Assembly (NCBI RefSeq): GCF_002246015.1
Contig: NZ_NOLJ01000013.1
Span: 125,589 to 189,588 of the forward strand
Direction: 5' to 3'
DNA: 64,000 bases
DNA from: Nostoc sp. 'Peltigera membranacea cyanobiont' 210A
GTDB lineage: Bacteria; Cyanobacteriota; Cyanobacteriia; Cyanobacteriales; Nostocaceae
Shown here: positions 27,138 to 36,173 of the stretch, piece after piece
Layout: the number at the start of each line of letters is the position of its first letter
Numbering within the stretch: position 1 is the first letter of the stretch
Position numbers and translations under genes: made by a program
Notes under the pieces: model-generated
Seen by the model: the letters and a program-made list of their open reading frames with translations, nothing else
Databases searched by the model: none
Told to the model about the DNA's origin: nothing

Positions 27138-27489
27138 GCCATTTGAATTATCTTGTCACTGTGGCGATCGCTAAATTAGGAACGTGGATTAAATAAGATG
27201 CAAAACTTCATCCTGTCTCTAGCTTCCCTCTCCAATATATCGGAGAGGGATTGAGGGTGAGGTAAGCCAGGGATATGAATTGTATGTTATTTAATTCTTA
27301 TTCCTTAGTTCTGCTTAAAAATAAAAAACTGAGTGAGTAAGTTATACCAAACTTGTTGTGCTAAAGATGAGGAATCCTGGGCGCAACCAGTTAAAATACG
27401 GTAAGCCTTGCCAATTACCGTTGATTTATCCAAAACAAGGCTCAATTATTATTACTTGTTTGTATAATTGGAAACTCAAATAACTGCTT
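27138..27489. other. Intergenic region before the metY remnant
   Basis: A ccctctcc/ggagaggg dispersed hairpin followed by gagggtgagg lies near 27218-27262. A small 7-bp inverted repeat (acggtaa/ttaccgt) lies at 27398-27421. I looked for an S-adenosylmethionine riboswitch, expected in front of methionine genes, and saw none of its conserved parts. Confidence 0.5.
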
Positions 27490-27783
27490 ATGTCAGAACA
27501 ATATCGTTTTGAAACCCTGCAAGTTCATGCTGGACAAGAGCCGGCTCCTGGAACGAATGCTCGTGCTGTACCGATTTACCAAACGACTTCCTACGTTTTT
27601 GACGACACCGACCACGGAGCGCGGTTATTTGCTCTCCAGGAATTTGGCAACATTTACACCCGCATCATGAACCCGACGACGGATGTATTTGAAAAGCGGA
27701 TTGCTGCCTTAGAAGGAGGTGTAGCAGCATTAGCAACCGCTAGTGGGCAAGCAGCGCAATTCTTGGCAATCAGCACCAAGTGA
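27490..27783 (+). pseudogene. metY: 5' fragment of O-acetylhomoserine sulfhydrylase gene
   Basis: The first about 95 residues match the N-terminus of MetY (FETLQVHAGQEPAPGTNARAVPIYQT; FGNIYTRIMNPTTDVFEKRIA; ATASGQAAQFLAIST). The homology stops abruptly at IST, followed by K and a TGA. Full proteins have about 430 residues, so the PLP-binding Lys and most of the enzyme are missing. The sequence continues directly into the 3' part of metX, showing that one deletion removed the metY 3' part and the metX 5' part. Confidence 0.9.
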
Positions 27784-28382
27784 AAGGAATTGTACCCATT
27801 GCTGTTTCTGGCAGACATTCAGCTTGGTGTATTGGATTGAGTGAAGCCCAAAGACAGGCAATTTATGCCGATCCAAACTGGCAAGGAGGGAACTACACCC
27901 TCAATGCGCCGCCAAACCAAGGACTAGCAGTAGCGCGAATGATGGCGATGTCTACTTACCGTTCTTGGGATAGTTTTACAAGCCGCTTTGGACGCGAGTA
28001 TGATGCATCTGAGCAGTTTACTATAGCCAGTTACTTACAGCATCAGGGTCAAAAGCTGACAGAACGGTTTGATGCCAATACTTACATTACCCTCACCCAC
28101 GCAATGGATCGTCACAATGTTGCACGCGATCGCACCAGTCCTGATTTGTCAGATTATGAATATATTCTGCAAAGCATCCAGCAACCGACTTTAGTTGTCG
28201 CAATTGATTCTGACATCCTCTATCCTCCAGTAGAACAACAAGAATTGGCAAATTTAATCCCTAATGCTCAACTGGCGTGGCTGAATTCAACCCACGGACA
28301 CGATGCATTTTTAATTGACATGGCTGTATTGAATAAATTGCTGATCTCTTTTCGGCAAAGTTTAGATTTCTCAGCCTCCTAA
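27780..28382 (+). pseudogene. metX: 3' fragment of homoserine O-acetyltransferase gene
   Basis: The frame matches the C-terminal half of MetX (SAWCIGLSEAQRQAIYADPNWQGG; YRSWDSFTSRFGR; YLQHQGQKLTERFDANTYI; Asp in VVAIDSDILYPP and His in STHGHDAFL of the alpha/beta-hydrolase triad). The nucleophile Ser region is missing. It could begin translation at GTG 27780, overlapping the metY stop, but without the nucleophile it cannot be an active acetyltransferase. The intact neighbours in related cyanobacteria are metY followed by metX, so this is the scar of a deletion. Confidence 0.88.
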
Positions 28383-28786
28383 CTCGATAATCTCATTTTG
28401 TAGTTTTGTAGGGTGTGTATCGTGTCCGCGTAACGCACCGTCAGTTATTTTCGGTGAGTTAGGAATAAATTCCATAACGCACCCTACCAAATTAAAGCTT
28501 GTGTATATGGAAAAAATTTATAGAGTGGCGACAGTCGCGGGAGTTGAGATTTTGCGACAGCGCCAACTAAAACATAGTGTACCAGATTTGCGGTGGGATC
28601 TGCGGAAACCTTCTGCCTGGTTGTTGAGCGTAGTCGAAACACTGCTTCCTGCCTGGTTGTTGAGCGTAGTCGAAACATCTTTGCAAAAATTCTTTTAATC
28701 AGCGCCAGTCAACAGAAGTGGCAGAATGTGGGTATTAAGATTAAAACAATTATCGGTAAGCGTCACCCAATCTACAGGTTTTTTAG
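28383..28786. other. Intergenic region with two repeat types
   Basis: A dispersed palindromic repeat with outer arms gtagggtg/caccctac lies at 28408-28487, and two 36-bp direct units with the TTGTTGAGCGTAGTCGAAAC core follow. Open frames here are made by the repeats and are not believed to be genes. Confidence 0.6.
28620..28678. repeat. Two direct copies of the TTGAGCGTAGTCGAAAC repeat
   Basis: Copies at 28620-28643 and 28656-28678 are the reverse complement of the pair at 8988-9040. In both places the element is doubled. Confidence 0.85.
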
Positions 28787-29425
28787 ATGATGAAACACAG
28801 ATGGACAAGCATATACAAATGCACTCAGCTACTTTGGAGTTTTTTGTTAGTGTTGGTAATTTGGAATCTACCCCAATACGCTCTAGCAGATGTCAACTCA
28901 CAGGAGATAAATGCAATTATTCGCACGCGGGATATTGCCCTGCAAGCCCTAAACACCCGTGATTTTGCCAAAATACAGCCTTATTTGCACCCAAATTTCA
29001 CAATCACAACAGTTGATAATCAGATTTTTCACAAAGTTCCTGAGTTTGAAAAGTACTGGAATCAGCAGTTTTCCAGTTCCATTAAAGATATCAAAATGCA
29101 ACTCAAGGGAGATACTCTCAGAACATTTCTTACTCCAGAAATAGATGTTGCCTCTGGAGAAGCGATCGCATCTTTCTCTTTCAAAGATGGTAAAGCAGCT
29201 GATATGGCGTTGCGATGGACAGCAGTGCTGCAAAAACTCCAAGATAAATGGACGATTCAATCGCTACATTTATCCTCCAATCTGTTGGATAACCCGGTGT
29301 TGAATGCTGCTCAACAATTGGGGCGGATTCTAGCAGTTGCAGGAGGTGTGGGCGGTTTTCTTCTGGGAGCAGTGACGATGCTATTATTACGTCGCAGGAC
29401 TAAGCCACGAACCGAAAGGATATAG
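28787..29425 (+). CDS. Exported SnoaL/NTF2-like protein with C-terminal anchor, 212 aa
   Basis: An N-terminal signal segment (about 12-35, LLWSFLLVLVIWNLPQYALA) is followed by an NTF2-like alpha+beta domain (about 38-165: IIRTRDIALQALNTRDFAKIQPYLHPNFTITTVD, LRWTAVLQKLQDKWTIQSLH). A second hydrophobic, glycine-rich helix near 180-200 (GRILAVAGGVGGFLLGAVTMLLL) with basic residues after it anchors the C-terminus in the membrane. Substrate unknown. It ends 8 bp before the GT2 gene, so both are probably transcribed together. Confidence 0.8.
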   Translation: MMKHRWTSIYKCTQLLWSFLLVLVIWNLPQYALADVNSQEINAIIRTRDIALQALNTRDFAKIQPYLHPNFTITTVDNQIFHKVPEFEKYWNQQFSSSIKDIKMQLKGDTLRTFLTPEIDVASGEAIASFSFKDGKAADMALRWTAVLQKLQDKWTIQSLHLSSNLLDNPVLNAAQQLGRILAVAGGVGGFLLGAVTMLLLRRRTKPRTERI

Positions 29426-29433
29426 CAAATAAA

Positions 29434-30738
29434 GTGGGAAAAAGTACCTATCAGCCCAGTAAAAATATTAGCTTTCATCGCCGTCTCAAAGCAACCATAG
29501 TAGTTTTATTAGTTTGGGGTAGCGTGAGTTTGCTGCACTGGCTACCAGAAACACAATGGTTGATGCTGGGATTAACGGCAGTTCTGACTGTGCAAACATT
29601 ACGGATGCTGTTAGCCAAACCAGAGGCGGGGGTGATGGAGAGTGAGATTTATTTACCGCCAGTCTCGATTTTAGTTCCGGCTAAAAATGAAAGTCCAGTG
29701 TTGGCTAATCTAGTTTACAGCCTATGCCAATTGAATTATCCCAGCGATTCCCTAGATATTTGGGTCGTTGATGACGGCAGTATCGATGAAACCCCCCAGG
29801 TTTTGAAAGAATTACAAACTAAATTTCCAGCTTTACAAGTTCATCGACGGGAATCAAAAGGTGGTAAATCAGGTGCGTTGAATGCAGTGTTTCCCTTTAC
29901 CCAAGGGGAAATTATTCTAGTCTGCGATGCGGATGCTCAGTTACCTGCCAATTTTCTCCGGCAAACAGTACCTCTGTTTCAGAAGCAAGCGATCGGTGCA
30001 GTGCAAGTGCGAAAAGCGATTTCTAATGCTAATACCAATTTCTTAACCCGTTGCCAGCAGATGGAAATGAACTGTGATAGCTTTTTGCAAACCCATCGCA
30101 TTGCTATTGGTGGAATGTCTGAACTGCGGGGTAATGGGATGTTAGTTCGTCGGCAATTGTTAGAAAAGTGTCAAGGTTGGAATGAGAACACTGTCACCGA
30201 TGATTTGGATCTTTGCTTCAAGCTTTATTTAGCAGGTGCAGAAATTGAGTTTGTTACAGTTCCATCAATTCAAGAAGAAGGTGTAACTACTTGGGAAAAA
30301 CTTTGGAATCAACGCTGTCGTTGGGCTGAAGGTGGCTATCAGCGTTACCTAGATTATTTTCCGCAAATTCTTACTTTAGGTTGGGCGAAAGAAATTGATT
30401 TACTATTGTTTTTTCTATTGCAATTTATTCTGCCAATTGGGTTAATTCCCGATTTATTTTGGACTATATTTTATAGCCATCATCCAGTTTTGTTTCCCCT
30501 CCAAACACTACTCAGCATCATTCTGACAATTGCCTTTATAGCTGGACTTTACCAATTTCAAAGTTTACGAGGATGGTCTTTGTTTTGGGCAACAATTCAA
30601 GGGTCATTATACATGGTGCATTGGATTCCTGTGATGATTGTAACAACTTTAAAAATGTGTGTGCAAAGGGAGCGATCGCGCTGGATTAAAACTGAGCATC
30701 GCGGTCAAAATTCTTATAGTGATTCTGGCAAAAAATAA
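29434..30738 (+). CDS. Membrane glycosyltransferase family 2, 434 aa
   Basis: Processive-type beta-glycosyltransferase of the BcsA/NodC/HasA group. Two N-terminal membrane segments (about 18-60) precede the GT-A domain with VVDDGSIDE, CDADAQ, a TDDLDL acid and the acceptor motif QRCRW; C-terminal membrane helices (about 325-420) would form the channel. The start is GTG at 29434 with GAAAGGA upstream. It is likely to polymerise or transfer a hexose to an extracellular polysaccharide; the sugar cannot be read. It forms a pair with the NTF2-like gene. Confidence 0.9.
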   Translation: MGKSTYQPSKNISFHRRLKATIVVLLVWGSVSLLHWLPETQWLMLGLTAVLTVQTLRMLLAKPEAGVMESEIYLPPVSILVPAKNESPVLANLVYSLCQLNYPSDSLDIWVVDDGSIDETPQVLKELQTKFPALQVHRRESKGGKSGALNAVFPFTQGEIILVCDADAQLPANFLRQTVPLFQKQAIGAVQVRKAISNANTNFLTRCQQMEMNCDSFLQTHRIAIGGMSELRGNGMLVRRQLLEKCQGWNENTVTDDLDLCFKLYLAGAEIEFVTVPSIQEEGVTTWEKLWNQRCRWAEGGYQRYLDYFPQILTLGWAKEIDLLLFFLLQFILPIGLIPDLFWTIFYSHHPVLFPLQTLLSIILTIAFIAGLYQFQSLRGWSLFWATIQGSLYMVHWIPVMIVTTLKMCVQRERSRWIKTEHRGQNSYSDSGKK

Positions 30739-30751
30739 AATAACATTTAAT

Positions 30752-31168
30752 ATGCCTGCAAAAGATATCTATCACGATGCTGTTAAAAATTCCTTAATTC
30801 AAGAAGGTTGGATAATTACAGATGACCCCCTACATTTAAAATGGGGTCAAAAAGATATGTATGTAGATTTAGGAGCAAAACAACTTTTAGCCGCAGAACA
30901 AGGAACTAAAAAAATAGCAGTAGAAATTAAAAGTTTTGTCAGTCCTTCAGAAATGGCAGACCTCAAAAATGCCATCGGTGGATTTATTTTGTATCGTGCT
31001 GTTATCAGTCGCGTAGAACCTGATAGAATATTATACCTCGCAGTACGCGACAGCGTATTCACAGCTTTATTTCAAGAACCAATTGGTACACTTTTAATAG
31101 AAAGTGAAAATCTAAATTTACTTGTTTTTAATCCTGAAACTGAGAGGATTATCCAATGGATACCTTAG
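30752..31168 (+). CDS. xisH: XisH family protein, 138 aa
   Basis: XisH was found as a factor needed for excision of the fdxN element in heterocysts; the family is widespread in cyanobacteria far from such elements. The fold is PD-(D/E)xK nuclease-like: the acidic strand VDLGAKQLL is followed by VEIKSF, the ExK part. The start is ATG 30752 (MPAKDIYHDAVKNSL), the conserved family N-terminus; a longer frame from 30659 would overlap the GT2 gene. It overlaps xisI by 13 nt. I infer a small nuclease/partner module, not proven excision. Confidence 0.92.
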   Translation: MPAKDIYHDAVKNSLIQEGWIITDDPLHLKWGQKDMYVDLGAKQLLAAEQGTKKIAVEIKSFVSPSEMADLKNAIGGFILYRAVISRVEPDRILYLAVRDSVFTALFQEPIGTLLIESENLNLLVFNPETERIIQWIP

Positions 31169-31491
31169 ATAACTATCGACGCATCATCAAAGAGGTATTA
31201 GTACCTTATACACAAATTCCTTATTCCTACGCAGCTATTGAGTGTAAAACAGTCTTTGATAGCGAAAATGACAGCTATTTGCTGATAACTTTTGGTTGGG
31301 ACGGTGTTAAAAGAATTCATGGTTGCTTAGTTCATATTGACATTATTGATGGCAAAATCTGGGTACAACGGGATGACACAGAAGATGGTGTTACCTACGA
31401 ATTAGAAGCTGCCGGAATTCCTAAAGATAAAATTGTCTTAGGATTTCACCCGCAGAATGTCAGGCAATATACGGGATATGGTATTGCATAA
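31156..31491 (+). CDS. xisI: XisI family protein, 111 aa
   Basis: Partner of XisH, always coded next to it. The family pattern is complete: YRRIIKEVLVPY, then YLLITFGWDGVKRIHGCLVHIDIIDGKIWVQRDDTEDGV, and GIPKDKIVLGFHPQNVRQYTGYGIA at the C-terminus. GAGAGG precedes the ATG. The overlap with xisH points to coupled translation and complex formation. Confidence 0.95.
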   Translation: MDTLDNYRRIIKEVLVPYTQIPYSYAAIECKTVFDSENDSYLLITFGWDGVKRIHGCLVHIDIIDGKIWVQRDDTEDGVTYELEAAGIPKDKIVLGFHPQNVRQYTGYGIA

Positions 31492-31640
31492 GTTTAACGG
31501 AGAAAATCGGAATAATTAGCGATGCCTACGGCGGTAAACTACGCGCTGGATAAAAACTGAACATCATGGTGGAAATGCTGACACTGATTGTGAAAATAAA
31601 TAAAGTAAAATTTAACAGGATTATCAAATAGTAATGACTT

Positions 31641-33113
31641 ATGGCATGGCAACCGATAGAAGATATATCATCAAGTTGGCAAAGTTTAGCTAGTTCGGAA
31701 TTACCGCCTTTAGTCACTGTTTGGAATGAGCAAGCAGAGCGGCTTCGCGCATCTGGTGAGTTTAAAGTCTTCATGGAAAGACTACGCCGCGAAATAGCCA
31801 TTGAAACTGGAATTATTGAGCGATTATACAACATAGATCGAGGAATAACTCGCCTTTTAATTGAACAAGGAATTAACGAAGCTCTGATTCCTCATGGAGC
31901 TACGGATCGTCCTGTAAAACAAGTAGTTTCTTTAATCAGGGATCAGGAAACTGCGATTGAAGGACTGTTTGATTTTGTGGGTGGGCAAAGAAATTTATCA
32001 ACCTCCTATATAAAGCAGTTACATCAGGTTCTAACCCAGAACCAACAATATACAGAGGCTTTAGTTCCATCGACAGGGGAAATTGTTCGTGTTTCTCTCA
32101 TAATGGGTGACTGGAAGCGTCTACCTAACAATCCGATGAGACCAGATGGCATTATTGACGAATACTGCCCTCCAGAACAAGTGGCATCTGAAATGGATAG
32201 GTTGATTGAATTGCATCATCAACATCGAAATCAGCAAATTCCTCCTGAAGTTGAATCAGCTTGGTTGCATCATCGATTTACACAGATTCATCCATTTCAA
32301 GATGGAAATGGCCGAGTTGCTCGATGTATTGCCAGCTTAGTTTTTATTCAAGCTGGTTGGTTTCCCCTAGTTCTTACTCGTGATGATCGTGCAGATTACA
32401 TTGCAGCTTTAGAGCAGGCAGACCAAGGCAATTTGTCAAAATTGATTGCTCTGTTTGCCAAGAGCCAAAAGCTTGCTTTCATCCGCAGTCTTGGCTTATC
32501 AGAACAAGTCTTATCAGAATCCCGACGGACTCAGGTTATTATTGCTTCCATTGCTGAAAAGCTGAAGCAAAACCAATCAGCATCTATTCAAGAGCGCAGT
32601 CGAAAAGTTGAATATTTTGCTTCAAAGTTATTTGAGATAGCCTCTAATCGCTCACAAGATGTTGCCAATGAAATAAAATTATCCGTACAAAATTTATTTG
32701 ATGATGCTGATGCTTTTATAATTAGTGCGCCTGTTGGTGATAGTCGTTCATATTACCACCGCTACCAAATTGTAGAGACGGCTAAACAGTTAAGATACTT
32801 TGCTAATCTTCGTAATCATAACTATCATAGTTGGATACAATTAGTTATTAATATAGGAATATCAACAACAATTTTGCTTTCTTTTCATGTTCTTGGACAT
32901 GAGTATCGTGGCTTGCTTGTCTGTTCCGCATGTGCATACCACAGAGACAATGCAGAAGATGGTGAGCGCAATATTAGTGACATTCAAGCCCTAACAGATT
33001 CTCCGTTCCAGTTCTCTTATGCTGATGAAGAGGGTAATCTAACAGAGCGTTTTAAGCAGTGGTTAGAAGATGTAATTGTAACCGGTTTGGAATATTGGAA
33101 CAAGAGTCTCTGA
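31641..33113 (+). CDS. Fic family protein, 490 aa
   Basis: Fic enzymes transfer AMP or other phosphate-linked groups from nucleotides to target proteins. The catalytic loop is complete: IHPFQDGNGRVARC at about 218-231, with catalytic His and phosphate-binding GNGR. A segment before it (ETAIEG near 104) resembles the autoinhibitory SxxxEG motif, although its first residue is Glu. Beyond about 330 there is a long C-terminal part I do not recognise, with CSACAYHRD. Usual Fic-alone proteins have 350-400 residues. It stands after xisHI in a conflict-gene zone. Confidence 0.92.
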   Translation: MAWQPIEDISSSWQSLASSELPPLVTVWNEQAERLRASGEFKVFMERLRREIAIETGIIERLYNIDRGITRLLIEQGINEALIPHGATDRPVKQVVSLIRDQETAIEGLFDFVGGQRNLSTSYIKQLHQVLTQNQQYTEALVPSTGEIVRVSLIMGDWKRLPNNPMRPDGIIDEYCPPEQVASEMDRLIELHHQHRNQQIPPEVESAWLHHRFTQIHPFQDGNGRVARCIASLVFIQAGWFPLVLTRDDRADYIAALEQADQGNLSKLIALFAKSQKLAFIRSLGLSEQVLSESRRTQVIIASIAEKLKQNQSASIQERSRKVEYFASKLFEIASNRSQDVANEIKLSVQNLFDDADAFIISAPVGDSRSYYHRYQIVETAKQLRYFANLRNHNYHSWIQLVINIGISTTILLSFHVLGHEYRGLLVCSACAYHRDNAEDGERNISDIQALTDSPFQFSYADEEGNLTERFKQWLEDVIVTGLEYWNKSL

Positions 33114-33210
33114 AAGCAATTTCTACGAGGGGCTACGCCATTTCCAATAAATTCCCAGCCTATAATGACCCTAAACAGATCCAATAACAACCAAAAGGCA
33201 ACAAAGAACC

Positions 33211-34917
33211 ATGTTGGATTTGCTGATTCAAAACGGGTTAATTTTCGATGGCTTAGGCTCTCCACCTCTTCGCAGAGATATCGGCATTCAAAACGGGCGC
33301 ATTATCACCCTTGCACCCTCCTTAACTACCCCAGCGCGTGAAGTGGTTGATGCTTCTGGCTTATGGGTAACACCTGGATTCATCGACATTCATACCCACT
33401 ACGATTTAGAGTTAGAAATTGCACCAGGATTGAGCGAATCAGTGCGTCATGGTGTTACCAGCGTGGTTATTGGTAACTGTAGCTTGTCTGTTGCGATCGC
33501 AGAACCCCAAATCCTGGCTGATATTTTTCAGAGAGTAGAGACACTTTCCCATCGGCTGATTGCAAAATGGCTACAAAAGTCGGTTTCCTGGCAGACACCA
33601 GCAGAATATTTACAGCATTTGCAACAGTTACCCCTTGGCCCCAATGTTGCCCCAATGTTTGGACACAGTGCTTTACGCGCTTATGTGATGGGATTAGAAC
33701 GCAGCTTAACCGTTCAGCCGACAAAATTTGAACTAAAACTTATGCAGCGCATAGCCACAGATGCAATAGATGCTGGCTTTATTGGCATTTCTATTGATAT
33801 GTTTCCTTGGCATCGGATGAGTGGAGAATGGCAAGGCTGCACAATTCCTTCTCAACACGCGAAATTTAATGAATATGCAATGTTGGCGGATTTATGTCGG
33901 CGTAGCCAACGGGTTTTTCAAGTCACACCCAATTTACAACGACTCGCTTCCTTTGTAGATATTCTGCGTATGGGTTCAGGGATTGGACAAAAACCACTGC
34001 GGCTAACTGTCCTCTCAGCCTTAGATGCCGTACACGATCGCAACCTATGGCGAATATTTTCCCCCCTACTTTTTATTTGGAATCGGCTTCTAAATGGTAA
34101 TGTGCGCTTTCAAACCCTAACTGAACCCTTCACTATTTACTCTGATGGATCTGTGACTCCCTTATTTGAAGAATTTTCCACAGGCGCACAACTCAATGGT
34201 TGTCAGTCACGAGAAGAAAGGCAACAACTATGGGCATCAGAAATTTTTCGTCGTCAGTTTCGCCAAGAATGGCTCAGTAAACGGCGTAAATCATTCCATC
34301 GTCAGTTAGATTTGATGGAAGTTATTCACTGTCCCGAAGCAAGTTGGCAAGGGTTAAGTTTTGCAGAGATTGCTCGTCAAAAGCAACAAGAACCACTAGA
34401 TTTATTTATCCACGGATTACAAAAATATGATACAGATTTACGCTGGGTGGCCACAGGAGCAAACGATCGCCTAAAACCCCGTTTAGCGATGATGCAACAT
34501 CCTCATATTTTGCCTGGTTTTACCGATGCTGGCGCTCACGTGCGTAATCTGGGCTACTATGATGGAGCTTTGTCTTTGCTCAAACAAGCAGTTGCAACGA
34601 AGTTCCTTTCACCTGAAGCTGCAATTTGCCGAGTTACCGGAGAACCTGCTGGTTGGTTTGGTCTTGATACGGGAGTTCTCAAAGTTGGTGCGAAAGCCGA
34701 TATAGTTTTACTCGATCCTAATGCTTTAAATCAGCCAATTAGCCCGCAGGTGCAGATATCAGATCCAGTTTTAGATGGTGAACCTCGGATGGTTAAGCGC
34801 GGTTCGGATGAGATTGTGCAAGGGGTTTATATTAATGGGGTTCAGGTTGTTTGTCGGGGGAAAGTGAGCGATCGCTTGGGGCGTGAAAAGTTGGGAAGTG
34901 TTTTGTTTCCTTGTTGA
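33211..34917 (+). CDS. N-acyl-D-amino-acid deacylase family amidohydrolase, 568 aa
   Basis: Metal-dependent amidohydrolase of the D-aminoacylase branch. Residues 1-60 form the small beta domain (LLIQNGLIFDGLGSPPLRRDIGIQNGRI). The metal site begins with GFIDIHTHYD; IGNCSLS, MFGHSALRAYVMG, and GFTDAGAHVRNLGYYDG are the conserved later loops with metal ligands. The end (VGAKADIVLLDP) closes the beta domain. Known relatives remove acyl groups from D-amino acids or process dipeptides. It stands alone between conflict genes. Confidence 0.88.
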   Translation: MLDLLIQNGLIFDGLGSPPLRRDIGIQNGRIITLAPSLTTPAREVVDASGLWVTPGFIDIHTHYDLELEIAPGLSESVRHGVTSVVIGNCSLSVAIAEPQILADIFQRVETLSHRLIAKWLQKSVSWQTPAEYLQHLQQLPLGPNVAPMFGHSALRAYVMGLERSLTVQPTKFELKLMQRIATDAIDAGFIGISIDMFPWHRMSGEWQGCTIPSQHAKFNEYAMLADLCRRSQRVFQVTPNLQRLASFVDILRMGSGIGQKPLRLTVLSALDAVHDRNLWRIFSPLLFIWNRLLNGNVRFQTLTEPFTIYSDGSVTPLFEEFSTGAQLNGCQSREERQQLWASEIFRRQFRQEWLSKRRKSFHRQLDLMEVIHCPEASWQGLSFAEIARQKQQEPLDLFIHGLQKYDTDLRWVATGANDRLKPRLAMMQHPHILPGFTDAGAHVRNLGYYDGALSLLKQAVATKFLSPEAAICRVTGEPAGWFGLDTGVLKVGAKADIVLLDPNALNQPISPQVQISDPVLDGEPRMVKRGSDEIVQGVYINGVQVVCRGKVSDRLGREKLGSVLFPC

Positions 34918-35140
34918 AGTATGTCACGCACAGACCAGAGGCGCAAAGATAAGTTTAAGAGTTTAGCATTATGCTAAAAATTTTAGTTCTGGTTCGATAA
35001 TTAGGTTATAGTTCAATTGAGCAAGAAAAAAGCCTAATCAAAACTTACCCGACAAAAACTTTTTCGAGGTATATCGGTAAAAACAAAGCATAGGCAGACA
35101 GATAAATAACTTTCATGTTTACTTTTAGATTCGATACAAA

Positions 35141-36052
35141 ATGTCAGATTTAACAAGTATTGAAAAACTTAAGTTAGAAAAGCTGCTCGAAATGGGTGGT
35201 GGTTATGTACTAGATTTTTCAAACAGAACCTTTCAGGAATTTATCTTAGAAAGCTTGAACATCGATATATATGATGAAAAATATAATTATCAAAGTGGCT
35301 CAAAGGCAAATCGATTAAGAAAACTTTGGAAAGAAGAACCTAACCCTATAGTAGGACAGTTACTAGAAAAATTATTAGAATATTGGAGTACGAAGAACTT
35401 AATAGATCATCAAATTGTTAGTTATGAAAATAAAAACTTGTTTGACGAATGTCAAAAAGTTGCTGAAAGATTAAAAGAAGGTATTGCAAGACAATGTGAT
35501 GAAGATTATTTAAAGAAAGAGGAATTTTATTTGCTTCTCTCTAAGCTATTGTCAGAATTCGATAAGTTTGCAGGTTTAACAAATACGGAAGATAAAAAGA
35601 AACGAGGATTCTTGCTTGAAGATTTACTAGAACGTATTTTTTCTCTTTATGAGATCCCAACTCAAAAGAGCTTTAAGAGGAATGAAGGTGGTGAACAAAT
35701 AGACGGTGCATTTAAGCTTGAAAGCTGGTACTACTTAGTTGAATGCAAATGGACTCAAAGTTTAACAGATATACGGCAACTTGATAGCCTTTATGGTAAA
35801 ATTAGTCGATCAGGTAAGCAGACATTAGGCTTGTTTCTGTCAATTAATGGTTGGTCAAAAAATGTATGTCCATTACTAAAGCAGAACTACGATAAATCAA
35901 TTATTTTAATGGATGGTTATGATTTACGATGTGTTCTTGTCGAACATAATAACTTGGATTTGAAAGATTTACTTTTGAAAAAGTTGGAGTGCTTAAATTT
36001 TGAAGGAGAACCGTTTTATAGTGCAGCACAATTATTGGAAAATAACCAATAG
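35141..36052 (+). CDS. AbiJ-like N-terminal domain fused to restriction-endonuclease-like domain, 303 aa
   Basis: Residues about 5-95 match the N-terminal domain seen in AbiJ-like and other abortive-infection proteins (LEKLLEMGGGYVLDFSNRTF, IDIYDEKYNYQSGSKANRLRKLW). Residues about 165-285 form an Mrr-type PD-(D/E)xK nuclease: FLLEDLLERIF, then EGGEQIDGAF with the catalytic Asp and YYLVECKW with the ExK pair. The product is likely an antiviral or stress-activated nuclease (inference). No methyltransferase gene is next to it, so it is not a simple restriction-modification system. AT content is high compared with its neighbours. Confidence 0.75.
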   Translation: MSDLTSIEKLKLEKLLEMGGGYVLDFSNRTFQEFILESLNIDIYDEKYNYQSGSKANRLRKLWKEEPNPIVGQLLEKLLEYWSTKNLIDHQIVSYENKNLFDECQKVAERLKEGIARQCDEDYLKKEEFYLLLSKLLSEFDKFAGLTNTEDKKKRGFLLEDLLERIFSLYEIPTQKSFKRNEGGEQIDGAFKLESWYYLVECKWTQSLTDIRQLDSLYGKISRSGKQTLGLFLSINGWSKNVCPLLKQNYDKSIILMDGYDLRCVLVEHNNLDLKDLLLKKLECLNFEGEPFYSAAQLLENNQ

Positions 36053-36137
36053 TTCTAAATTTGGTAAAAAGTGCGATCGCTGATTAGGAATGTTAAGCTT
36101 AATTCGGGATAAAAGTTAGCATCTCTTCAAGTGACTC

Positions 36138-36158
36138 TTGATCCCATTTTGGGATCAA
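36138..36158. promoter_or_regulatory. Palindromic operator candidate of higBA
   Basis: A perfect 9-bp inverted repeat (ttgatccca/tgggatcaa, 3-nt spacer) ends 15 bp before the higB start. HigA antitoxins repress their own operons by binding such palindromes, so this is the likely site. A TTG inside it could be mistaken for a start of a longer higB frame. Confidence 0.7.
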
Positions 36159-36173
36159 ATTATCATAAATGCT

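Noticed and set aside
27138..27489. Possible SAM riboswitch before the metY remnant
   Set aside because: None of the conserved core sequences or the four-helix layout could be traced; only a 7-bp stem is present.
28501..28790. Two short plus-strand frames of 65 codons
   Set aside because: Both cross the doubled TTGAGCGTAGTCGAAAC repeat and show no protein family.
30752..31491. XisHI as sign of a developmentally excised element here
   Set aside because: No recombinase gene or attachment-site pair is visible, and XisHI pairs are common outside such elements.
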